From the NCBI GenBank assembly GCA_022823605.1, contig JAJEHS010000006.1, positions 407,001 to 471,000 of the forward strand: DNA of 64,000 nucleotides, read 5' to 3'. Position numbers and translations under genes: made by a program. The DNA is from Paracoccaceae bacterium (GTDB lineage: Bacteria > Pseudomonadota > Alphaproteobacteria > Rhodobacterales > Rhodobacteraceae). Positions within the stretch are counted from its first letter, which is position 1; each line of letters begins with the position of its first letter. Below, piece by piece: positions 55,781 through 64,000 of the stretch. The notes beneath the pieces were generated by a model. It did not search any database. It was not told where the DNA came from and saw only the letters and a list, made by a program, of their open reading frames with translations.

Positions 55781-57418
55781 TTAATGATTTTGCACCGTTT
55801 TGTCAACTTGTCGGGATTCCAAAAGAGTGTCCAACCATGTAGTGTCCATCTCTGGTACTGAGCTGAGCAGTAATTCGGTATAGGGATGGTGTGGAGGTTG
55901 GAACATGTCATCCTTCAACCCCTGTTCAATCACTTCGCCATTCTTCATTACCACAACTTCATCGGCAATAGCCCTTACGGTCGCCAAATCATGGGTAATG
56001 AACATGTAGGAAAGGTTGAAACTATCCTGAAGGTTGGCCAGCAGTTTAAGGATACCTTCCGCAACCAATTGATCAAGGGCAGAAGTGACCTCATCACAAA
56101 TTATGAATGAGGGTTCTGAAGCCAAGGCCCTTGCAATCCCAATTCGTTGCTTTTGGCCACCTGACAATTCCGATGGCAAACGATCAATATAGGTCATCGG
56201 GTCCATCTCAATCTGTTCCATCAGCTCTTCAACCCGTCTTCTTTTTTCCTTGCCTCGCAAGCCAAGGAAGAATTCCACCGGTCGACCAATTATTTCAAAA
56301 ATGGTTTTACGTGGGTTCAAGGCGGTATCGGCCATCTGATAAATCATCTGGATTTTTTGTAGATCCTGCTTGGTACGTTTTTTGTAGTGTGCAGGTAAGG
56401 GTATTCCGTTAAACAATACATCACCAGCAGTCGGTGGCAATAATCCAACTATGCATCTAGCTGCCGTGGATTTCCCCGATCCTGATTCTCCAACTACTGC
56501 CACTGTCCTGCCTGGATGAATATTGAAATTGACATTTTCCAGGACCGGTGTCTTGCCATAGCTGGCATTAACCCCTTTCAATGAAACGATGGGGGTAGTC
56601 GTTGAGGAAACCATCGGTTTGGTTGGCCGCTTGAAGGTTCTGACTGCCCATAGCGATTTGGTATATTCTTCCTGGGGATCAGACAACATTGTTACGGTAT
56701 CAGCCTCTTCAATCTGGTCACCTTTCAGCAGGACCTTCACCCTGTCGGCCATCTGGGCAACCACAGCTAGGTCATGGGTGATATAAATCGCAGCAGTATC
56801 AAACTGTTCCACAATATCCCTGATTGCGGACAACACCTCGATTTGAGTTGTTACATCCAGTGCGGTAGTCGGTTCATCAAACACTATCATATCCGGTCGG
56901 CAGGACATGGCCATTGCCGTCATGGCCCTTTGCAACTGCCCACCGGAGACCTGGTGCGGATACCTGAACCCTATTTCCTTGGGGCTTGGGAGTTGTAGTT
57001 TACGGTAGAGTTCAATGGCATCATTTCGGGATTCCTGAACAGACATAACCCTGTGTTGGACTGGTCCCTCAGTATGCTGATCAATAATCCTGTGGGCCGG
57101 ATTGAATCCGGCTGCAGCTGACTGGGCGACATAGGCGATTCTTTTTCCAAGAAGCGATCGTTTGGTTTTCGCATCTGCATTGACCAGATCAATTCCATCA
57201 AAGTAAATCTCTCCCCCTGATATTCTGCATCCCTCTCTGGTAAAGCCCATTGCCGCCAGACCAATGGTTGATTTTCCGGCACCGGATTCACCGATGAGAC
57301 CTAGGACTTCACCCTTTTTCAGATGCAAATCTATACCATTGACAATCGGTATCCATTTTTCATCTGCCAATCCTTCGATTTTAAGATTCTTGACAAGAAC
57401 CAGATTCTGATCATCCAT
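55781..57418 (-). CDS. peptide-type ABC transporter ATPase, two fused nucleotide-binding domains
   Basis: A 545-residue fusion of DppD- and DppF-like ATPases (as in YejF). The first half has Walker A GESGAGKST, signature VSGGQLQRAM and Walker B MIVFDEPTTALDV. The second half has GESGSGKST, LSGGQKQRIG and FIICDEVTSALDQ. In each half the catalytic Glu is present, so both sites look active. It starts 2 bases after the permease stop, so it is tightly coupled. Confidence 0.94.
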   Translation of the reverse strand: MDDQNLVLVKNLKIEGLADEKWIPIVNGIDLHLKKGEVLGLIGESGAGKSTIGLAAMGFTREGCRISGGEIYFDGIDLVNADAKTKRSLLGKRIAYVAQSAAAGFNPAHRIIDQHTEGPVQHRVMSVQESRNDAIELYRKLQLPSPKEIGFRYPHQVSGGQLQRAMTAMAMSCRPDMIVFDEPTTALDVTTQIEVLSAIRDIVEQFDTAAIYITHDLAVVAQMADRVKVLLKGDQIEEADTVTMLSDPQEEYTKSLWAVRTFKRPTKPMVSSTTTPIVSLKGVNASYGKTPVLENVNFNIHPGRTVAVVGESGSGKSTAARCIVGLLPPTAGDVLFNGIPLPAHYKKRTKQDLQKIQMIYQMADTALNPRKTIFEIIGRPVEFFLGLRGKEKRRRVEELMEQIEMDPMTYIDRLPSELSGGQKQRIGIARALASEPSFIICDEVTSALDQLVAEGILKLLANLQDSFNLSYMFITHDLATVRAIADEVVVMKNGEVIEQGLKDDMFQPPHHPYTELLLSSVPEMDTTWLDTLLESRQVDKTVQNH

Positions 57419-57420
57419 AT

Positions 57421-58602
57421 CTAACTCTTTAATCCCGAACTCTTGTGCAAAACCCAGTCAACAATAAAATTGACTGCTACCGTCAGCAGGGCAATTGCCC
57501 CTGCTGCCAATAAAGGCAATGTGGCAGTTAGGGGACTAAATGCCGCAAAATTGATGAACTGGGCTAAATCTCGAACCATTGTCCCCCAGTCGGCGAGTGG
57601 TGGCTGTATCCCTATACCAAGGAATGACAAGGCGGAAATAGTCAGAAAGACAAAGCAGAACCGCAAACCAAATTCGGCAAGTAATGGTGCCATGGCATTT
57701 GGCAGAATTTCCCTGAACAACAGATATCTCAGGGTTTCACCCCTCACCTTGGCGGCTTCAATAAAATCCATTACTACGATGTTCAACCCCACGGCCCTGG
57801 AAAGCCGATATACCCTGGTACTGTCCAGAACCGCAATGATCAACACCATGTACACCATTATCATTACCTTGTTTGACCCGGCCCACGCGGTGGCAATAGT
57901 CATCAGCAACAAGGCAAAAATCAATTGGGGTATGGCCATCAGGGCATCTACAGCCCGAGATAATACCTGATCGACCCATCCTCCCAATGTAGCTGCAAGA
58001 AATCCGCCAGTAATACCAATCAGAAAAGAAAAAACTGTTGTGGCAAAGGCAATACCGACAGTATTCTGTGCTCCGTAAATCAATCTGGTTAAAAGGTCTC
58101 TTCCCAACTGGTCGGTACCAAGAAGGAATCTGGGATCACCACCCAAGTCAGGATTTCCTCCCGGCAGGGCATTAATGACCTCAAAAATCTCATCCTGCTC
58201 GTAGGGAGCAATAAAGTCGGCAAAAACGGCGAGGAGGGCATAGAGGATCACTGTTAAAATTCCGAAAGCCGCCGTTACAGGCATGGACCGAAACAGTTTC
58301 CTGGAACCTTCAGTTCCAATTCTGCGTCCAAGAAATCGGAAAATGTAACCGGACACCCCACAAATTACCAACAGTTGGACGCCCCAGACAAAGAATTTTA
58401 TCTGGAGAATGAAATATACGTAAAGGGTAAATAGAATCAGGGCAACACCAAATATGAAACCCACCCCGACAAGATAGGACATATCCCGGAAGTAAATGTT
58501 CCATTCCTCTTTTGGCCAACTGATTTTTTGACCGGTCCATCTGAATAACCACCCCAAGGCAAATATGCCGACAATACTGATGATGAGGTAAACCAATATC
58601 AT
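57421..58602 (-). CDS. peptide-type ABC transporter permease (DppC-like, extended N terminus)
   Basis: A 393-residue inner-membrane permease. The core from about 115 to 393 is a normal DppC domain with GTDQLGRDLLTRLIYGAQNT and the EAA loop REILPNAMAPLLAEFGLRF. The first 110 residues add about three extra hydrophobic segments (LVYLIISIVGIFALGWLF, VGVGFIFGVALILFTLYVYF, FVWGVQLLVICGVSGYIF), giving about 100 residues more than usual. The extra helices may be a trait of this subfamily. Follows the DppB-like gene at 9 bases. Confidence 0.92.
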   Translation of the reverse strand: MILVYLIISIVGIFALGWLFRWTGQKISWPKEEWNIYFRDMSYLVGVGFIFGVALILFTLYVYFILQIKFFVWGVQLLVICGVSGYIFRFLGRRIGTEGSRKLFRSMPVTAAFGILTVILYALLAVFADFIAPYEQDEIFEVINALPGGNPDLGGDPRFLLGTDQLGRDLLTRLIYGAQNTVGIAFATTVFSFLIGITGGFLAATLGGWVDQVLSRAVDALMAIPQLIFALLLMTIATAWAGSNKVMIMVYMVLIIAVLDSTRVYRLSRAVGLNIVVMDFIEAAKVRGETLRYLLFREILPNAMAPLLAEFGLRFCFVFLTISALSFLGIGIQPPLADWGTMVRDLAQFINFAAFSPLTATLPLLAAGAIALLTVAVNFIVDWVLHKSSGLKS

Positions 58603-58611
58603 TTCATGACC

Positions 58612-59613
58612 TTATTTCGGATGCCTTAAGCGAGGGTTTGACAGGATTGTCATTATATCGGCAAGAAGATTGAGAAGGATATAGGAAGCTGCAAAAATCA
58701 GACAGCAGGCTTGGACAATCGGTATATCCCGAACCTTGACACTATCAACGAACAATTGACCGATTCCAGGATAAACAAAGACCACCTCTACCACCACGAC
58801 ACCCGTAATAAGATAGGCCAAATTAAGGGCAATGACGTTAATGATGGGTGCCAGTGAGTTCGGCAAGGCATGACGAATGATTATCATCAAGGGTGCAGTC
58901 CCCTTCAATCGTGCCATTTCGATATAGGGGGATGCCATCAGGTTGATAATTGCCGCCCTTGTCATCCTCATCATGTGGGCAGTGACAATCAGGGTCAGGG
59001 TGAGAGCAGGTAACATCGTCCGGTCAAGTTTCTCCCAAAAGGTCATTCCTTCATAAACATTGGACAATGAAGGGAATATTGGGTTCAATACTGCAAGGAA
59101 CAAAATCAGTATATAGGCCAGGAAAAACTCCGGGGATGAAATCGAGGACAATGTGGATATATTTATGGCCCGGTCAAAAACCGAATTGGAATAAAGGGCG
59201 GCAAGGATTCCCAGCATGACCGAAAGGGGTACTGAAATCGCTGCTGAAACACCTGCGAGGAACATGGTATTCTTGAATCTGGGGGCAAGTTGATCGGCAA
59301 CTGATGCTATACCTCCCAATTCTACTGAAGTTCCACCGTATTCAGCGAAATTTGCTTGCGCAAAACTCACACCAAAATCACCCTGGATTATTCCACCAAG
59401 CCAGTCCAGGTATCTTTGCACAGGATGTTTGTTTAGACCAAGATCCTCCCTGATTGACTCTACGGCTTCAGGTGTTGCACCCTGCCCCAGAATCGCCTGG
59501 GCAAAATCTCCTGGCAGCATGTTGACGGAAGCAAATATCAAAAGGGAAACAACAAAAAGGGTGAGAACCCCAAGTACAATTCTTCTTAATATTATGCCAA
59601 ATATTGAACTCAT
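58612..59613 (-). CDS. peptide-type ABC transporter permease (DppB-like)
   Basis: A 333-residue inner-membrane permease with about six transmembrane helices. The N-terminal RRIVLGVLTLFVVSLLIFASVNMLPGD and the IREDLGLN turn are DppB hallmarks; the EAA loop reads ARLKGTAPLMIIIRHALPNSLAPI. First gene of the four-gene importer operon (permease, permease, fused ATPase, binding protein). Its promoter should be in the 245-base gap to ftsZ. Confidence 0.94.
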   Translation of the reverse strand: MSSIFGIILRRIVLGVLTLFVVSLLIFASVNMLPGDFAQAILGQGATPEAVESIREDLGLNKHPVQRYLDWLGGIIQGDFGVSFAQANFAEYGGTSVELGGIASVADQLAPRFKNTMFLAGVSAAISVPLSVMLGILAALYSNSVFDRAINISTLSSISSPEFFLAYILILFLAVLNPIFPSLSNVYEGMTFWEKLDRTMLPALTLTLIVTAHMMRMTRAAIINLMASPYIEMARLKGTAPLMIIIRHALPNSLAPIINVIALNLAYLITGVVVVEVVFVYPGIGQLFVDSVKVRDIPIVQACCLIFAASYILLNLLADIMTILSNPRLRHPK

Positions 59614-59795
59614 CCTGAAAGTAACCTCAGTTTTCTTTTAACCTTATTTCATTACATTTCAAACAACCAGTTGTATTATTTAGATGTTATGAAGGTTTTG
59701 ACCCGAAGCAAAGGAGTTTCAATTCAGGTGTAACAATCAGGTTTGTATTACTGGTGATTGTGAAGGCAGTGTTTTGGGGATTGAAGGAAAAGAGA

Positions 59796-59820
59796 TGGAG
59801 TGATTCTGACAACCACTCCT
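59796..59820 (-). terminator. possible terminator downstream of ftsZ
   Basis: GGAGTG and CACTCC form a 6-bp stem with an 11-base loop, 39 bases after the ftsZ stop on the minus strand, followed by CTCTTTTCC. Modest T content makes this a weak call. Confidence 0.4.
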
Positions 59821-59858
59821 CACCGAGGCTAAAAAATAAATGGGCTTCAAAAATCTGG

Positions 59859-61397
59859 TCAGTTGGCCTGACGTCTTATAAATGCAGGTACCTTGATCTT
59901 CTCAACTGCCTTAGTCCTTCGTCCTAGAAAATTGAATTTGAAATTACTGCCCTTTTCATTCTCTGGCAAATCTGACATTTGCTCTGGATGATCAACAGAA
60001 TCATCATTCTCATTCTGCATTGATCTTATCATTTCCTTGAACCCGAGATCTACCTCATCCTGGTTATTATCAAATTCCTGATGATAATTTTCATTCAATT
60101 CCTGATCAGTCATTCTTTTGGGTGCGGTGAATGACCTGATTTGTCTTCCAGGAAGGGCTTCGGTTTCGATACTACTCTCCATGGCACCATTTTCCACGGC
60201 TTCACTATCCATGTTCGGTTCACTCAAATTGAGACTTTCCTGCTGAAGATTTTCATCACTTGCTACCAGAGGTTCAGAAATTTTTTCGGATTCTTCATCC
60301 ATCCAGATACTTGTAGAACCTTCTTCATCAGTTTCATGCATTGCTGGTTCGAATTCCCAGGCTTCTTCAGATACAATCTCTTCCCTCTGATAAGTTGTTG
60401 AGACAGAATCTTCTGAACTGGTTAGGCCGGTAGCAACGAGGGAAACACATATCTTGCCTGTATATTCAGGGTCATGTGTCGTACCCACGATTACATGGAC
60501 ATCATCTTTCACATGTTTTCTGATTTCTTCCGAAGCAGCACTTAAATCAAATAGTGTTTGATCCTCTCCCCCAACGATATTGATAAGAACAGCCTTGGCA
60601 TTATTAAGATTTGTTTCCTCAAGAAGTTGATTGTTCATTGCATTCAGTGCAGCGATTTTACCCCGGCTTTCATCTTCCTTGCTAGGATCGGAGGTACCAA
60701 CGCCCATCATTGCCCTACCGGGAAATTTCAGTACGGAATTCACATCGGCAAAATCCAGATTTATGAGACCTGGTCTGACCATCAGGTCAGTAATACTCTT
60801 CACACCTTGATAAAGGACATCATCCGCCAACTCAAATGCCTTCAATGTTGTGGTGGTGTCATTTGAAATTGAGAATAAATTTTGATTGGGAATAACCAAA
60901 AGTGTATTGACGATTTCTTCCAGCTCTCCAATTCCCTTTTCAGCAACCTCCATTCTTCTGGACCCTTCAAAGAAAAATGGTTTTGTAACCACACCGACTG
61001 TAAGAACACCTAGGTCACGAGCAATTTTGGCAATGACTGGACTTGCTCCAGTACCCGTACCCCCTCCCATTCCTGCCGTAATGAAGCACAAATGGGCACC
61101 GGTAAGAATTTCCTTGATTTCCTCTTTATTCTCTTCGGCAGCCGTCTTTCCAATATCTGGATTGGCACCTGCACCCAGCCCCTGTGTTGTTACCTCTCCC
61201 AATTGAATAGTTTCAATTTCACCGCAAGTGTGCATCAACGCCTGGGCATCTGTATTGGCTATTGCAAATTCAACCCCTTGCAACTCTTTGCGAGTCATGT
61301 TTTTGACAGCGTTTCCACCGCCACCGCCAACACCAAAAACAATAATTTTAGGAGATCGGTTATCCTTAACCTGAACTCTTAGCGAATTGAGAGTCAT
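59859..61397 (-). CDS. ftsZ: cell division protein FtsZ
   Basis: A 512-residue tubulin-like GTPase that forms the division ring. GTP-binding motifs: GVGGGGGNAVKNM (N-terminal) and GMGGGTGTGASPV; the T7 region NLDFADVNSVL is intact. After the core (about 320 residues) comes a long acidic, low-complexity linker of about 165 residues, as in other alphaproteobacteria. The C-terminal peptide KIKVPAFIRRQAN contacts FtsA and other partners. Downstream of ftsQ and ftsA in the standard order. Confidence 0.98.
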   Translation of the reverse strand: MTLNSLRVQVKDNRSPKIIVFGVGGGGGNAVKNMTRKELQGVEFAIANTDAQALMHTCGEIETIQLGEVTTQGLGAGANPDIGKTAAEENKEEIKEILTGAHLCFITAGMGGGTGTGASPVIAKIARDLGVLTVGVVTKPFFFEGSRRMEVAEKGIGELEEIVNTLLVIPNQNLFSISNDTTTTLKAFELADDVLYQGVKSITDLMVRPGLINLDFADVNSVLKFPGRAMMGVGTSDPSKEDESRGKIAALNAMNNQLLEETNLNNAKAVLINIVGGEDQTLFDLSAASEEIRKHVKDDVHVIVGTTHDPEYTGKICVSLVATGLTSSEDSVSTTYQREEIVSEEAWEFEPAMHETDEEGSTSIWMDEESEKISEPLVASDENLQQESLNLSEPNMDSEAVENGAMESSIETEALPGRQIRSFTAPKRMTDQELNENYHQEFDNNQDEVDLGFKEMIRSMQNENDDSVDHPEQMSDLPENEKGSNFKFNFLGRRTKAVEKIKVPAFIRRQAN

Positions 61398-61466
61398 CTG
61401 TCTGTACCTTATTTTATTTACTGCTTTAAAGATGTATTTATAATTGAATAGGAATATTTTGTCAAA

Positions 61467-62837
61467 TTAATGTAAAATATTTTTCAGGTAAATGTTGCTT
61501 TTCTGTATCCATTCTGAGCTGAACAAGGGGAATATCTCCTCTATTTTCTCCCAAGGAATTCCTTTTTGCGGATTTTCAAAAATATCAAAATCCCATACTT
61601 CATCCTGAGGTTGGGCAACAAGAATGCACAATCCTACCAATGAGGAAAATGGAGTCTCCGCTTTTTCACTCGGGTATCCAGTCAACTGGACTGGCCGCCC
61701 AATTCGAATGCCCTGACCAAATTTTGACCTGACCAGATCATCAAATCCGGTAATCAAACTACCACCCCCAGTAAAAACGATCGGCTGGGTTCCGCCAACG
61801 TCCCACTCGAAAGCCTCCAGTGAATGGCTGATAGCTTCAAGAATTTCCTCGACCCGGGGTCGAATTACACTTATCAGATCAGATCTTGTAATCTTGAGAG
61901 CATTGGGGCGGTCATCCGGGGCATCAAACAGGATTTTGTCATCCCTTGTAGTAGCGGTAACACCACCTTGCAATATCTTCAATCTCTCGGCAAAGCCACC
62001 TGAAACCCCAAAGGCCTCTACAATATCGGACGTTACCAACTGGCCTCCGATGTTGAATGAATCCGTAAATAGCATGTGTTTTTTCATAAATCCTGCCAAG
62101 TTTGTTACACCATGCCCTACATCAACAATGACTGAGCCCAATTCCAATTCATTTTCCACCAATGTTGACAAGCCGGATGCATAAGCCGAGGAGACCAACC
62201 CGGCTAGATTCAACTTGGAAATTGTCAATGCCTCCAAAATACATTCAAGAGCTTCCGTTGATATGGTTACGGCATTGATCGACACCGTAAGTCTATTGCC
62301 GGATTGACCTCTCGGGTCCAATATTCCCCCCCGATGATCAATGGCAAAGTTTATTGGCTGGGCATGAATGAATTCGCAGCCTTCCATACTAGCGGGTATC
62401 TTGCTATCCAATATAGCTTTGGCAATATGCTTTTCGGTGACCTGATTCCCAAATAATTCAGTACTCCCCGTGTAAATACTGGATGATTGTGTCAAACCCG
62501 AAAAACCAATGACAACTTCATTTGATCTCTGCCCGGCAATTCGAAAAGTGTGGTGCAAGGTTTTCTTGATGGCATTTGAGGTCTGAACAGGGTCAATGAC
62601 CTCCCCGTCTTCAACTCCGTCTGAACCCGTGTAATATAAACCAAGAACTCGACAACCCAGGTTGGGTAAAAACAATCCGGCCTTGGGAACGACCCGGTCT
62701 GAATTGGTATCCCCTATCTGGACCAGTGCTGACGATATCTTTGAGGATCCTATATCCAGGACATTAATGAATCCCCTCGACCGGGCATTGTTTTGATATT
62801 CCCTCATCCTTTTTTGAAATTTGAACTGCTCTTTCAT
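61467..62837 (-). CDS. ftsA: cell division protein FtsA
   Basis: A 456-residue actin-like protein tethering FtsZ to the membrane. The N-terminal phosphate loop VLDIGSSKISSALVQIG, the SHS2-like 1C region, the second nucleotide motif SVIVDVGHGVTNLAGF and the adenosine motif IVFTGGGSLITGF are visible. The C-terminal amphipathic helix IQKSNIYLKNILH is short. Its start is 17 bases after the ftsQ stop. Confidence 0.97.
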   Translation of the reverse strand: MKEQFKFQKRMREYQNNARSRGFINVLDIGSSKISSALVQIGDTNSDRVVPKAGLFLPNLGCRVLGLYYTGSDGVEDGEVIDPVQTSNAIKKTLHHTFRIAGQRSNEVVIGFSGLTQSSSIYTGSTELFGNQVTEKHIAKAILDSKIPASMEGCEFIHAQPINFAIDHRGGILDPRGQSGNRLTVSINAVTISTEALECILEALTISKLNLAGLVSSAYASGLSTLVENELELGSVIVDVGHGVTNLAGFMKKHMLFTDSFNIGGQLVTSDIVEAFGVSGGFAERLKILQGGVTATTRDDKILFDAPDDRPNALKITRSDLISVIRPRVEEILEAISHSLEAFEWDVGGTQPIVFTGGGSLITGFDDLVRSKFGQGIRIGRPVQLTGYPSEKAETPFSSLVGLCILVAQPQDEVWDFDIFENPQKGIPWEKIEEIFPLFSSEWIQKSNIYLKNILH

Positions 62838-62854
62838 TATTTTTCCTCAAGTTA

Positions 62855-63643
62855 TTATTGGTTAGTATAATTCCTCACATAAATCGTTTTTGGGATTCTG
62901 AGGTCAAGGATGGATATCTGCCTTGAAAGCAAATTCTCGTTTTCGTCCAGAACCTTTAATTTCCGCATGGCCTCAAGTGGTTCTTTTTCAGGTAGTTTGA
63001 TCACTCTGTCCCCATCCATAATTACGTCCCACCGTCGTTGCCCTACCCTAACCAGCCCCCTGACATGATGATTTATCTTCTCAGACACGGACAGGATTTC
63101 CATGGCCTCCATTACCTTTTTGTCGGCATCCTTGCCGGCAATAACAAAAAAATCGTAATAGGTATTTCGATTGGTGACAGTATCCAGAGAATACCCGTCC
63201 TTATCCAGAAGGTGGTATTGCTTATTATCATACCACAAAACGAGTGGGATTCTTTCCTCAACCTCAACTTTCAAAACGCCATTTTTTTCAATGGCAAGTT
63301 CAACATCAGTGACCGATGGAATAAATGTAATGCCTTTTTTCAATTGGTTTAGGTCGAGGTTGAGGGAGTTGAGATTGCTTTTCCTAAGTTCCTCAGTCAA
63401 ATAGAGGGATATTTGCGTATCAAGAACTTCTGATGCTCCCAATACCTCCACATCCGTAATTTTCAAGTTCTGTTCGTCACCCCAGTTAGTGATAGCCAGC
63501 AAGGGTTCCTTCCAGAAACCCTGGTCTGGTGGGAAAAACCTGAACCACATGAATATGAACGCTGCGGCTACAACCAGAGGTAGGACATAGTTAAAGGCTA
63601 TCAGCGTGTATTTGTTAAAGAAAATGATCTTGAGATAATTCAT
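62855..63643 (-). CDS. ftsQ: cell division protein FtsQ
   Basis: A 262-residue bitopic divisome protein. A short cytoplasmic N terminus, one membrane helix (about 15-34, IAFNYVLPLVVAAAFIFMWF), then a periplasmic POTRA domain (about 58-125, KITDVEVLGASEVLDTQISLYL ... SVTDVELAIEKNGVLKVEVEERIPLVLW) and a beta domain. Slightly shorter N terminus than many alphaproteobacterial FtsQ. It bridges FtsA/FtsZ to FtsB/FtsL. Upstream lies ddl. Confidence 0.95.
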   Translation of the reverse strand: MNYLKIIFFNKYTLIAFNYVLPLVVAAAFIFMWFRFFPPDQGFWKEPLLAITNWGDEQNLKITDVEVLGASEVLDTQISLYLTEELRKSNLNSLNLDLNQLKKGITFIPSVTDVELAIEKNGVLKVEVEERIPLVLWYDNKQYHLLDKDGYSLDTVTNRNTYYDFFVIAGKDADKKVMEAMEILSVSEKINHHVRGLVRVGQRRWDVIMDGDRVIKLPEKEPLEAMRKLKVLDENENLLSRQISILDLRIPKTIYVRNYTNQ

Positions 63644-63669
63644 CGCTTTTCGATACCGGATGCCTATTT

Positions 63670-64000
63670 TTATTTGTTCGAGCTGGCCATCTCAACCAGT
63701 TTTCTACACAATTGCCCTAGGTTCATGCCTGTTAACCTGGCTTGTTCGGGTGATAGTGATGTTGGGGTCATCCCGGGTTGGGTATTCGTTTCCAAAACCA
63801 TCAATCCATCCAGCCCCTGTGTATCATCCCAGCGAAAATCGGTTCGGGTCAACCCTTCACATCCCAATGCTTGGTGGGCAACTTCAGCGTACTTGAGACA
63901 GGCATCGAACACATCTTCCGGGATTTTTGCGGGAACTTCATGGTAAGAGCCATTTTCGCTATATTTGGCACTATAATCATAAAATCCCCTGGTAATGATT
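63670..64000 (-). CDS. ddlB: D-alanine--D-alanine ligase, C-terminal part
   Basis: The gene runs off the window; 110 codons are visible including the stop. ATP-grasp features are clear: GFYDYSAKYSENGS, the helix IPEDVFDACLKYAEVAHQALGCEG, TRTDFRWDDTQ, and the metal/substrate end LETNTQPGMTPTSLSPEQA. It makes the D-Ala-D-Ala dipeptide of peptidoglycan. ddl-ftsQ-ftsA-ftsZ is the normal order. A gap of only 26 bases separates it from ftsQ. Confidence 0.95.
   Translation of the reverse strand, partial: IITRGFYDYSAKYSENGSYHEVPAKIPEDVFDACLKYAEVAHQALGCEGLTRTDFRWDDTQGLDGLMVLETNTQPGMTPTSLSPEQARLTGMNLGQLCRKLVEMASSNK

Overview
The window is a gene-dense piece of an alphaproteobacterial chromosome of low to moderate GC content (estimated by eye in the low forties). 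The clearest phylogenetic signal is gene order: murA, DUF2948, hisD, UPF0262, low-MW phosphatase, infA, maf, RNase E/G, yacG and tRNA-Phe in one run. This is the arrangement I know from Rhodobacterales. It is supported by hom-glpX-recJ, by hda next to ppk, ppx and an AI-2E-type permease, by ddl-ftsQ-ftsA-ftsZ, and by a short prolyl-tRNA synthetase. The base composition suggests a streamlined, probably marine, low-GC relative of that order; this is inference. I see no prophage, insertion sequence, CRISPR array or other clear island.

Layout. 0-3.1 kb (+): SCP2 tail, alpha/beta hydrolase, quinone-oxidoreductase-like enzyme, Bax-inhibitor-1 protein with a strong terminator. 3.3-4.3 kb (-): rpmG, RNase P RNA with a clear promoter, a doubtful small ORF. 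4.3-8.9 kb (-): tadA, ceramidase-like protein, gatC, gatA, Excalibur lipoprotein and amidase, with rluB divergent from tadA. 9.8-17.6 kb (-): kynU, then tRNA-Phe and the murA-to-yacG run, headed by a 44-residue basic protein. 18-25 kb: tRNA-Thr, long acyl-CoA ligase, ABC exporter, tRNA-Gly with a nearby partial copy, Rieske oxygenase and FMN hydroxyacid oxidase; pyrD is divergent. 26-29.5 kb: MATE pump, two hotdog thioesterases, and a 10-TM metal exporter with a Fur-like box. 29.7-36.6 kb (+): GST, thiolase, FadB-type enzyme and acyl-CoA ligase (beta-oxidation), then a degenerate M48-like membrane protein. 36.6-46.6 kb (-): lolD, lolC/E, proS, ppx, a fused hda-ppk1, AI-2E permease, nadK. 46.8-54 kb (+): glyA, small lipoprotein, hom, glpX, a RecJ homologue lacking its catalytic motifs, tRNA-Glu, YbdK-type ligase. 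54.1-59.6 kb (-): complete peptide-type ABC importer. 59.8-64 kb (-): ftsZ, ftsA, ftsQ, partial ddl.

Most of the content is housekeeping: translation, envelope and division, amino acid and pyrimidine synthesis, fatty acid oxidation. The unusual points are departures within familiar genes. The replication regulator Hda and polyphosphate kinase are encoded as one 965-residue protein. The gene at the recJ position has an intact reading frame but has lost the DHH metal ligands. A class-2-like dihydroorotate dehydrogenase has Cys where class 2 enzymes have the catalytic Ser. An M48-like protein lacks HEXXH.
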